Assembly: GCF_945957465.1 (NCBI RefSeq)
Contig: NZ_CAMFLC010000011.1
Coordinates: forward strand, 1-64,000
Reading direction: 5' to 3'
DNA length: 64,000 nucleotides
Source: an uncultured Leifsonia sp.
GTDB lineage: Bacteria > Actinomycetota > Actinomycetes > Actinomycetales > Microbacteriaceae
Shown: piece after piece, positions 48,301 through 60,300 of the stretch
How the letters are laid out: the number at the start of each line of letters is the position of its first letter
Position numbering within the stretch: position 1 is the first letter of the stretch
Program-made: the position numbers and the translations under genes
The notes under the pieces: model-generated
Told to the model about the DNA's origin: nothing
The model's input: only the letters and a program-made list of their open reading frames with translations
The model's database searches: none

Positions 48301-51300
48301 ACCGGGGACACCGTTCACGCGCACGCGTTGACCGTGTCGGCGACCGAGACGGTGAACGGCGCCGATGTCACCTCGACCTACGGAGCGCAGGCGACCTCCG
48401 GTGCGGGCGGCGGCAAGATCTCCGTCGCCGGGTCCCTGGCGCTGGCGGTGGTCAACCAGACGACCACGGCCGAGTTGGCCGGGAATGTCGTGCTGACCGG
48501 CGGCGACGCGACGATCACCGCCGCAAGCAACGCCGCATCCACCGTGAAGGCCGAGCCCACGCCGGGCGGCGTCACCGCCACGAACGTCGGCGTCGGCGCA
48601 TCCGTCGCCCTGAACCTCATCACCGACACCACTACGGCCACGCTCGATGACGGCATCAGCCTCACCGGCGCCGCCGACGTCACCCTGACCGCGACGGCGG
48701 GGGACGCGGCCGTCACCGAGGCCAAGATGGGCGCGGCGGGCGGCAAGGTCGACATCGCCCCCGCGGTCGCCGTCACCCTGTCGAACGTCACGACCTCGGC
48801 CCGGCTGGGCGTCCTGGGCTCGGCGATCGTCCTCACCGGATCGTTCTCGGCGAGCGCGGCGCAGGTCGCCGGTGCCGCCTCGACGGCCGGAGCCGTCGTC
48901 TCCGGCGGCACGACGGCCGCGGTCGGCGTCGGACTGGCGCTGACGATCGCGAACCACACCGTCACCGCCACGACCGCACGCAGCATCACCGCGGGCGGCG
49001 ACGTCGCCCTGGTCGCCTCCGGAATCAGCGGCTCGTCCGCGTCGGCCGCCGCATCCGCGTCGGGTGCTCCGGAGAACGGTGCGACCGGGTCCGGCAGCGG
49101 CGGAGGCGGCGGCGCCGGTGACGGGGTCGATCAGCAGGTCAAGACGCAGCGCGACAACGCGGATGCGACCTCGACGGCGAACGGCGGCAAAACCTCCGGT
49201 GCTGCGTCGACGCCGAGCGCATCCACCTCCGACGGCAAGGTCAACGTCGCCGCAGCGGTCGGTATCGACCTCGCCACGATCGTCGCCCGCGCCACCCTGG
49301 AGCGCACCGGCCTGGACCTCACCGCCGGCGGACTCGTCACCCTTGCCTCGCGCGCGAACACCGACGCGGCCAGTGCGGCCGACGGCTCCGCGTCGCACGG
49401 GGCGACCGCCACGATCGGCGCCGGGGTCGCCATCACCCTGGCGAATGTCACCGACCAGGCGATCCTGCCGGTCGGCGACACGATCCACGCGCACGCCCTC
49501 ACCGTCTCGGCGACGGTGACTCCCAACGGGGCGGACACCACCTCCACCTACGGTGCGCAGGCCGTCTCGGGCGCCGGGCAGGGCAAGATCTCGGTCGCCG
49601 GATCCGTCGCCCTTGCGATCGTGAACCAGGCGACGCTCGCCGAGCTCTCGGGCACCGTGACGCTGACCGGAGGGGATGTCGCGGTCACCGCGGCCAGCAA
49701 CGCGACCTCCACCGTCAGCGCCGAGCCCACCCCCGGCGGGGTGACCGCCACGAACGTCGGCGTCGGCGCCTCCGTCGCCCTCAACCTCATCACCGACACC
49801 ACCGTGGCACTCCTCGATGACGGCATCGCGGTGATCGGGGCCCACGACTTCGCGCTGAGCGCCACCGCGGGGGACATCGCGACCACCGACGCGAAGATGG
49901 GCGCCGCCGGCGGAAAGGTCGACGTCTCGCCGGCCATCGCCGTCACGATCTCGAACGTCCGGACCAGCGCGAGCATCGGCACCCTCGCCGCGAACGGCAC
50001 GATCGTGCTGACCGGCTCGTTCTCCGCGATCGCGCGCCAGACGGCGGGCGCCACCACGAGCGCCGGGTCCGTGGCGACGGGCGGCTCCAGCGCCTCCATC
50101 GGCGTCGGGCTCGCCCTCACCCTCGTCACCCACACCGTCACGTCCACCACCGGCCGCAACATCACGGCGGCGGGTGGCATCGCTTTCGGCGCCTTCGGCT
50201 CGTCGGTCGACGGCGCGACCGCGAGCGCCTCGGCCAGCGGCGCCCCGCAGCAGGGCGACGCCGGAGCGCCGTCGGGAGGCGTCGACGGGCAGGCGCAGAA
50301 GGAGCGCGACAATGCGATCGGCACCGACACGGCGAACGGCGGTTCGGGATCGACGGCCAGCGCCAGCCCGTCGGCCGCCAGCTCCGACGGCAAGGTCTCG
50401 GTGGCCGCCGCCATCGCGGTGAACATCGCCGACGTCACCGCGACCTCCACCCTTCCGGACGGCCTGGCCCTCACCGCGGGCGGCGTCGTCAGCCTGAAGA
50501 GCTCGGAGAACGTCGACGGCGCGGTGAAGGCCGACGGCACCGCCGTCAAGGCGGCGAACGTGGGCGTCGGCGCCGCCGTCGCGCTCAACCTCGTCCACAT
50601 CACCAACCGCTCGTTCCTCGGCCAGCGCACGCGCGTCACCGGCAACGGCTTGCAGGTGCAGGCGACGATGACCGCGCTCGGCGCCGACTCCACCCACACG
50701 TTCACAGTCGAGGCGGATGCCGGGGCCGGCTCGAAGAAGATCGGCGTCGCCGGCGCGCTCGCGCTGAACATCGTCACCGACACGACCGAGGCGTTCATCC
50801 CGGGCACCGCGACGGTGGCCGCCGGGACGGGCGACGTCGCGTTCATCGCGGAGAACCTCCGCTCCGACTCGGCGAAGGCGCTCGCCGACGCGTCGATCGG
50901 CGGCGGGGGCACCGTCGGAGTCGGCGCGTCCATCGCCATCAACGTGCTCACGACGAACGTGACCCGGGCCGAGGTCGAGGACGGCGCCGTCCTCACCGGA
51001 GGCCGCGCCGTGACCCTGAGCGCCACCTCCGCCGATCCGGTCGTCAACCAGGTCACGGCGGGTTCCGCCGGGTCGTCGGTCGCGGTCAGCCCGGCCGTCG
51101 GCATCAACATCGTCACGCCCGTCACCACGGCGCGGCTCGGCACGCCGAGCGCTGCCGGAACCCCGGCCGCAGGCGGGCTCACCGCCGCCGGCGCCGTGCT
51201 GATCACGGCGACGCACACGGGCTCGGCGTCGATCACCGGCGACGCGAAGGCGGCGAGCAGCAGCGTGGCCGTCGGCGCGATCATCGCGGTGAACGTCCTC

Positions 51301-54300
51301 CTCGTCACCACCACCGCGGCCACCGCGCGCAACATCGCCGGCGCCTCCGTCATCCTCACCGCGACGACCACCACCTCCGGAAGCGCCGACGTCACGGCGA
51401 GCGCGCAGGGCACCACACCCGGCACCGGGGGCAGCGCCGACGGCCAGTCGAAGGATGCGGTGCAGAACACCCCGAGCACCAGCGGCAACGAGGGTCTGCT
51501 GCCGACCGGTAGTTCCTCCGCGGGCGGCGCGGTCGGCGGCGCGAACACCGAATCGAGCGGCCAGTCCGGCCAGTCCTCGGGCCAGGGCGTCGGCGTGGGC
51601 GCCGCGGTCAGCGTGAACGTGGTCACCGACACCAACACCGCGAGCGTCGCCGCGGGCCTGACCATCACGGCGGCGGGCGCGATCGGCGTCAGCGCCGTCA
51701 ACTCGACGGATGCGCTCGCCAAGGCGGTCGGGACCTCCACCGCGATCAACAGCAACAACATCGGCGCGGGCATCGCGCTCAACGTCGCCACGGTGACCAA
51801 CGCGGGCTCGATCGGCGCCGGTGCGACCATCGCCGGCGGCAGCATCCTGGTCCAGGGCATCACGGCGGCCGGTGCGGAGAACGACTTCACGGTCTGGGGC
51901 ATCTCGGCGGCGGGCGGCGCCGGGGATGTCGGCGTGGCCGGCTCGGTCGGCGTGCAGGTGCTCACGCTCGCGAACACGGCCGTGGTCGGCGCCGGATCGC
52001 GTCTCGCCGCGGCCGGCGCGCTCGTCCTCGCGGCGAGCGACCCGATGGGTCTGCAGTCCATCGCCGGTGCGGGCGGACTGTCGCTCGACGGGTCCGGCGT
52101 CGGCGCGGCGATCGTCGTCAACGTGCTCGCGGTCAGCACGCTCGCCCACATCGACTCCAGCGCCCAGCAGCCGACCGTCATCGACGCCGGCGGCGCCATC
52201 TCGCTGAGCGCGACGGCCTCGATCGTCCCGCTCGGCATCAGCCTCATCCCGGCCGTGCAGCTGCCGGATGTGAGCGGCGTCGCCGTCGCGGGCGGTGCGG
52301 GCACCAGCGGGGTCGCGGTCGGCGGCGCCTTCGTCATCGACGTCTTCGACCTGACCACGCAGGCCTACATCGCCGACCACGCGTCGATCAACCAGACCAT
52401 CGCCTCCTCGCCCGGCCAGTCGATCACGATCGCCGCCTCCGACGACGTCCGGCTGTTCGAGCTCGCCGGCTCGCTGGGACTGAGCCTCGGCAGTGTCGGC
52501 GTCGGGATCAGCGTCATCGTCGGAGTCATCAACAAGGATGTGCGGGCCTACCTCGGCTCGTCGGTGAACGCCACGGTCGGCGGAGGCGTCAGCCTGCGGG
52601 CGACCGACCCGGAGAGCTACACCGAGATCGCGATCGGCGCGGCGGCCTCGCAGAGCGCCGGAGTCACCGGGTCGATCATCGTGCTCGTGCTGAACCCGGG
52701 CTCGAGCGCGCCGGGAACGCGCGCCTACATCGACGGCGGCGCGGGACGCTCCACGACGGTACACGCGGGCGGCGACGTCACCGTTCTCGCCTCCGACGAC
52801 GGCGGCTCGTTCCGCCTGTACGCCGGGCAGATCAGCGTCGGCGGCTCGGCGGGTGTCGGGATCTCGTCGGCGGTGCTCTCGCGCAGCAGCATCGTGGACG
52901 CCTACATCGCCGCGGGCGACGACATCTGGGCGCACGGGGCGACCGGGCTGACCATCGGCGCCACGCAGAGCGCGAGCATCGAGCTGATCGCCGTCGGCGG
53001 CTCGGTCGGCGGCTCCGCCGGCGTCGCGGGCTCGGCGACGGTGGATGTGCTGAACCACACCACGCACGCCCACATCGACCGCGGTGTCACCGTCAACGGC
53101 GTCAACACCGGCGCCTCCGCGACCGAGGGCGTCGCCCTGTACGCGACCGACACGACCACCATCCGCGGCATCGCCGGGCAGCTCGCCGTCGGCGGCTCCG
53201 CCGGAGTCGGAGCGGGCGCGGACGTGGAGGTGCTGAGCAAGGACACCCAGGCCTGGATCGCCCCGCAGGTGCTCGTGGCGGCGAACGGCTCGGTGACCGT
53301 CGACGCCACCTCGAAGGAGGACGTCACCTCGATCTCGGCCGGCGCCTCCGCAGGCGGGGCCGTCGGCGTCGCACTCAACGCGGCGGTGCCGGTCTTCACC
53401 ATCGTGACCGAGGCGTTCGTCGGCGAGGTGTGCACGGCCGGGACGATCACGGCCGCCGCCTGCGCGACCTCCCGCACCACCATCCTGGCCGGCGGCAGCG
53501 CCCGCATCGCGGCGAACGAGCAGCTCACCCTGAGCGTCATCGCGGGCAGCCTGGCGATCGGCGGGGAGGTGGGCGTCGGGGCCTCCGCCGCGGTCCCCGT
53601 GGTGACCAAGACGACGACAGCCTTCATCGGCGACAACTCGATCGTGAACGCGCTGGGCAACGGCGCGGGCATCACGACGGGCACCGGAGGCTTCACCGTC
53701 ACGGCCGTCGACACCCGGTTCACGCCGGCCACGGCGATCGAAGCGGACGGTCGCACGATCGACCTCGGCTACGCGCACGGCTTCACCGAGGGCCAGCAGG
53801 TGCTGTACGACAACGGCGGCGGCGCCTCCATCGGCGGCCTCACCCAGGGCGGCGTCTACTACGTCCACGTGATCTCGGCGCACGAGGTGCAGCTGTCGGC
53901 CACGCAGGGCGGCGCGATCATCGCGCTGACGCAGCCGGTGCGCGGCGGCGAATCGCAGCGCATCCTCCCGACGGACCGGGCCGCGGCGCCGGTCGCGGCC
54001 GGTCAGTACTTCACCCCGTCGCTGGACGTGTCGGGCAACGTGATCACGCTGCCCTACGACCTGACCCTCGCCACCGGCGATCCGGTCGTCTACCGGGCGG
54101 GCGGCGGCACCGCCATCGGGGGACTGGTGGACGGGCGCACCTACTACGCCATCGTCACCGGCCCGCACTCGTTTGAGCTCGCCGCCACAGCCTGCCAGGC
54201 CGACCCGTCCGGCAGCACCTGCAGCGGCGCCGTCCAGACGCCGATCACGCTCGACGCGGCGACCGCCGGAGCCGACCGCGCCCACAGCATCCTCCGCCAG

Positions 54301-57300
54301 GGCGACCAGCCTCCGGGCGACGCAGCGTCGGTGACCGGCATCAGCGTCGTGACGCCGAACACCGTCGCCGGTTTCCGCGGGGTCGCGGTCACGGCGAACA
54401 ACAGCGACACCATCGGCGGCTACGGTGTCGCGGCCGGCTTCGGCACGGTCGGGGTCTCGGTCAGCGGCAGCGTCAACATCGTCACGGCGAACACCTCCGC
54501 CTCGATCGGGCGGATCGCCCAAGTCAACACCGGCAACGCCGGTGCGTCGTCGGCGCAGAGCGTGATCGTCGGCGCGGGCAACGCCTTCCAGCTCCTCATG
54601 GTCGCCGCCTCCGTCGCCGCCGGAGCGGTCGGCGTCGGCGCCAACGCCGCGGTCGGCATCGTCACGGTCAACACGGACAGCACCATCGGCGCGGGAGCGG
54701 TGGTGGATGCGGCGCGCGACGTGATCGTCTCCGCCACGGCCTCCGACCGGGTCACCGCCGTGGCCGCAGCCGCCGCGGGCGGAGCCGTAGGGGTCGCCGG
54801 TGTCGCGGCCGTGATCGTGCTCGCGCTGCACACCTACGCCGACACCGGCGCCGGGGTGACCGTCGTCGCCGGCAACAACGTCCTGATCGCGGCGCACGAT
54901 GCCTCGAAGCTGACCGTGGTCTCCGGTGGTCTCGCCGTCGGCGCCGTCGGCGTCGGCATCGGCGTGGCGGTCACCTCCCTCAGCAAGGACACCCGGGCGT
55001 TCGTCGGCGCGGGCAGCTCCGTCGACGCGCTCGCGCAGCAGCCCGGCGTCGCGCTCGCGGGCGTCTTCGACGGAACGGTCGGCGCCACCGGGTTCGGGGT
55101 GCTCCCGGCCTTCCACGGCCTGGCCGTGCAGGCCGGCTCGAGCGAGAACGTGTTCGGGATGGCCGTCACGGCCGGCGGCGGATTCGTCGGGGTGGCCGGA
55201 GCGCTCAACGTCACGCTGGTGCACACGACGACGCTCGCCTTCATCGACAGCAACGCGCTGAACCGCACGCGCATCGACCTCCTGCCCGGCGCCGGCTCCC
55301 TCCAATCGATCAACGTCTCGGCGGCGGACCTGGTGACCACCTTCACCATCGGCGGCGGCCTCGCGGCAGGTTTCGTCGGTGTCGCCGGCGGCATCGACAT
55401 CGGCGTGGCCGACGTCACGGCTCAGGCCTACATCGGGTCGTACGCCACCGTGCACGCGGCGAAGGACGTCTCGTTCTTCGCGCTGACGAGCAAGCAGATC
55501 CAGACCTACGCGATCAGCGTCGGGGGCGGGTTCGTCGGCGCGGCCGGCTCCGTCTCGGTCTGGGGCGTCGGCACCCAGCCGACCGGGTCGTACAACGAGG
55601 GGAGCTACGGCACCGACAGGGGCACCTGGTCGGGCTCGACCGCCTACAAGCAGGGGGACGTCGTCACCGGCTCCGACGGCAAGCGCTATGGCGCCACGAG
55701 CAACAACACCGGCGTGAACCCGGTCGGCGACGCGAGCGGCACCTGGGAGGGCTCGACCGACTCCCTGAACACCTCCTCGAGCAGCCCGGATGCGGCGACG
55801 GAGGCGGGCGGCCACGCCAACGGCGCCGGGCAGGGCGGCTTCCAGGGCATCCTCGACGGCACCGCGAACATGCACAACACCTCCGACAACACCAACGGCC
55901 GGATGCAGCCCTCGCTGGTCGCGGCCAACCAGACGGTGCACGCAGCGGCACCCGGCTCGAACATCGTCAGCAGCGAGTTCAGCAACAGCGTCGCCGCCGG
56001 GACCGTGGCCACGATCGGCGCGAACACGGTCATCGTCATCGGCGGCGGCCTGAACGTCGGCGCGGCCGAGGACCTCGGCTTCGCCGGCGTCGCGGGAACG
56101 GCCGCGGGCGGGGCCGTCGCGGTCGGCGGGTCCATCCTGATCGCGCGGATCACCAGCAACGTCGAGGCGTCGATCCAGACCGGCGTCAGCGTCACCGCAG
56201 GCGGGGGCGTCCGGGTCGCCACCGCACTCACCGAGACGGACGACGGCCTCGGCTTCGCCGGCGTCGGCGGCCTGGTTGCCGTGTTCGGCCAGGTCGTGCT
56301 GATCACCAGCCACGCCACGCAGAACGCGCACATCGACTCCGGCGCGGTCATCCCGACCGCCGGCGGTGTCGTCGACGTCGAGGCGCTCGCCACCCGCACC
56401 GTCTCGCCGCTCTCGATCGGCGGCTCGATCGGCGCCGTGGCCGCCGGAGCCTCCGTCGCCGTGGCGACCATCGACGGCGACACCACGGCCACCATCGGGA
56501 ACGTCGCGATCGGCTCGCTGGCCCCGGCCGGCGGCATCGTCGAGCGGGCGCAGTCGACCATCGTGGCGCCGGTGCAGGCGTACTCGGTCGCGGCGGGGAT
56601 CGGCGGCGGCATCTCGGGCGCCGTGGCGGTGGCCACGATCGACGGAGCCACGTCCGCGGCCTACAGCGGGCACGCCACCCTGAGCGGCGGCGCGTCCATC
56701 TCGGCGGTGGGAGTGAACACCCCGACCACCTCCACGCTGAGCGTCGCCACCGGCGCGATCACCTCCGGGATCAACGTCGCCCGGGCGATCACGAACCGCA
56801 CGACGACGGCGCGGTTCGCCGGCGGGTCGAGCGTCTCCGCGGGAGGCGCGGTGACGGTGAGCGCCGCATCCACCAACCACGCGAGCGCCCAGACCCCGAG
56901 TGCGGCGCTCAGCCTGATCGGCTTCAGCCTCCTGCTGCCCATCGCGACGGTCACCGGAGCCACCGAGGCGCACCTGGACGGCGTGGTCAGCGCCTCCGGA
57001 TCCATCACGGTCGCCGCGAGCGGCCAGAACCAGGCGATCGCCGACGCGTTCGTCGTCACGGTCAGCCTGCTCGGCGGCGGCCAGGGCGTCAGCGCTCTCG
57101 CCTCGGTCACCCAGGCCGCTGATGTGCTCGCGAGCGTCGGCTCGACCGCGAGCCTCAGCAGCGTCGGCGCGGTGTCGGTCACCGCGACCATCGTCTCGGA
57201 CGGCAGCCACGGCGACTACGCGAAGGCGACCGTCACCAGCGGCGGCGGCGGGCTCATCAGCGCCGGCGCGTTCGTCGCGAGCGCGCTGCTGGCGGGCGCC

Positions 57301-60300
57301 ACGACGGCCGAACTGCGCGCCCCGGTCCTCGCCTCCGGCTCCGTGCTCGTGAAGGCGGCGGGGGACAGCACGGCCGACGCCTCCAGCACGAGCGCCGGCC
57401 TCGGGCTCCTCACCGTCACGCTCGCGCTCGTCGACGCGGAGGTCCAGTCGACCGCCGGTGTCGTGGCCATCGCGACCGGCGGCAGCCTCACCTCCAACGG
57501 CACCGTGCAGGTCGTCGCCACCGGTGCGAACAGCGCGACGACCCGCACCGATGCCGCCAGCATCGGTCTGTACGCGGGAGCGGCGAACGCCTCCACCGCG
57601 CTGGTCGCCGACGAGACCCGCGCCGAACTGGCCGACTCCGTCCACAGCCAGGGACTCTCGGTCACCGCGGATGCGACCAGCGCCGCGACCGCGACCTCCG
57701 CGGTGGTCTCCATCGGGCTGATCACCGCGTCGTACGGCGACACGGTCGCGAAGGTGACCTCGTCGGCGGGCGTCCAGGCGCTGGTCGACTCCACCGCCAC
57801 GACCGTCGACGCCGGGGCGGGTGCGGTGCTCGTCCACGCCGGTTCGGCGAACAGCGCCACCTCGACGCCGACCCGGACCTCCGGTGGCGGCATCGCGCTC
57901 CTCGGGCTGTCGCCCGTCGCGAACGTCGCGGCCGCCACCACCGCGCAGTTCGACGGCGGCACCACGACCTCCGGCGCCTTCACCGTCTCGGCGAGCGGCC
58001 ACAACACGGCGAAGGCCACCGCGGATGTCAGCAACTTCAGCATCGGCGGCGTCACCGGCGTGGTCGTGCTCGCCGACATCGCGCCGAGCGCCACGATCGC
58101 CGCCGGTGTCGGCGCCGGCGCGCGCATCACGGCGGCCGGCCAGTTCACCGTCTCGGCGCTCAATCCGGGCGGCAACAGTGCGGACGCGGAGGCGAGCAGC
58201 ACCGCGGGCGGCGTCATCGCGGCCGGCGTCTTCTTCACCGGCGCGACGATCGGCGCGCCGGTGTCGGCCACGATGAACGGCTCGCTGCTCGCGTCGACCG
58301 GCGCCACCGTCTCGGCGGCGGCGACAAGCGTCGTCACCGCCCTGGCGAACTCGCTGAACATCAGCCTGGCCGGAATCACCGCGGCCCTGGTGGATGCCGA
58401 ACTGCTCGCCTCGGCGGGCGTCACCGCCCACTACGGCACCGGAGCACTGGCCACCAGCGGCGACGGCGCCGTCACGGCCACCGCGGCGAACACCGTCACC
58501 GCGACGACGGACACGGCGTCCGGCGGGGTGTTCGAGTTCGGGATCAGCGTGCCGACCGGGCGAATCGCCGCAGCGACGTCGGCGGGCTTCGGGGGCGTCC
58601 TCACGCTGGCGACCGGGCTGACCGTGCAGTCGACCGCGACCAACACCGTCTCGACGACCGCCGGAGCGCGCAGCTACGGCGCGATCGCCGCGACCACCTC
58701 GTCGCCGCTCGCGACCATCACCAGCGCGGTCGTCACCACCGCCGCCATCGAGCAGAGCGCGCTGCTGAACGCTCCGAGCGCGGCCGTCGTCGTCCTCGCG
58801 AGCGCGACCGGGACGACGACGGCGAAGGGCGGATCCGTCAACGGCGGCCTCGGCACGGTGTCGTCCGCGCGGCCGGCTGCGACCGACCAGGCGCAGACGT
58901 TCGCGACGATGCTCGGAGCCGCCCACGGCGCGACCGCGACGACTCCCGGCGCCCGCTCGATCACCGTGCAATCCAGCACCGTGGACACCACGACGGCCCT
59001 GATCAGCGACACCAGCGGAGCGGGCGTCGCGATCTCCGACGCCGGCGCGACGGCCACGACCCAGACCACCGCCGAGACCGACTTCGGGTCGGCGAACGCG
59101 CCGATCGTCACCGTCGGCGACATCACCATCGGGGTCGCCTCCAACCCGGTGTCGATCTCGTCCGCGCTCAGCGACTCGGTGGGCATCCTGCTCAACATCG
59201 ACTCCAACAACGCGACGGTCGTCAACTCGCCGACCGTCACCCTCCTGGTGAACAAGAGCGCACGCATCTACGCCGGCGGCACCGTCACGCTGAGCGCGCA
59301 GCAGAACACGACAGCACCGCCCAGCCTCAACCACAGCGACTTCGACGGCGCCACCGGCGTGGACGTCGGCAGCAACACGATCACGTTCACCGCCCCGCAC
59401 TCGTTCACCACCGGCGGCACGGTGACCTACACGACCAACGGCGGCACCCCGGTCGGCGGTCTCACGAACAACGCGCAGTACAACGTCATCGTGGTGAACC
59501 AGAACGCGATCCAGCTCGGCTCGCTGTTCGACGCCGCCACCATCGACCCGGCGACCGACGCCATCCAGTTCGGCACCGGGACGGGAGCCGACTTCGTCCC
59601 GCTCCGCCACAACCTGCACGAGGGCGACCTCGTCACCTACATCGTGCCGAGCGGCAGCACCGCTGTCCCCGGACTCGTGTCGGGCCGTCAGTACCGCGTC
59701 CACGTGATCGACGACTCCGACATCCAACTGTTCGACCCGTCCACCCCGACCGGAGCGGTCACCGCCACCGGCTCGAACGTCACAGGCGGCGACACGATCA
59801 CCGCGGGGAACAGCTACAGCGACGGTCAGGCCGTCACCTACACGAACGGCAACGCGCTCCAGTCGTTCACCACCGACCAGGTCGAAGTGGCGGTCGACGG
59901 CAGCTTCAAGCCGATCATCTCCGGCAACCCGCCGGCGCTCACCTACGTGGACGACAACACCATCACGATCCCGAACAACGGCTTCACCACCGGCCAGGCG
60001 GTCGTCTACGAGGGGGCGACCGACCCGATCGGCGGCCTCGTCAACGGCGCCACCTACTACGTGATCAGGCTCAACGGCAACCAGATCCGCCTCGCCGCGA
60101 ACCTGTGCGACGCCACCGGCACCTGCGTCGACGGCAGCAACAACCCCATCCCGGTGACCCCCATCGCGCTCACCCCGGACCGTTCGGATGCGGGACGCGC
60201 GGTCATCCACCGCTTCTTCACCCCGGGTCAGCAGCCGATCACCGGACTCGAGGACGGCGGCCGGTACTACATCGTCGGGGCGACTTCCACCGGCTTCCAG

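Larger units (their letters stand above)
37348..51408 (+). repeat. Tandem array of about 390-codon repeats in the giant gene
   Basis: A GAPENG-type anchor recurs at 37348, 38527, 39706, 40879, 42043, 43213, 44383, 45553, 46723, 47893, 49063 and 50239, with a degenerate one near 51408. Spacing is 1,164-1,179 bp, and the six intervals from 42043 to 49063 are exactly 1,170 bp. Each unit has six related modules of about 55-70 residues (patterns V.VAAAIAL, ATIGAAVAIT, ISVAGSLALAVVNQT, VGVGASVALNLITDT, VDIAPAVAVTLSNVT, AVGVGLALTIANHT). The last one is extended by a disordered Gly/Ser linker with DGVDQQV and QR.NADA. Confidence 0.95.
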
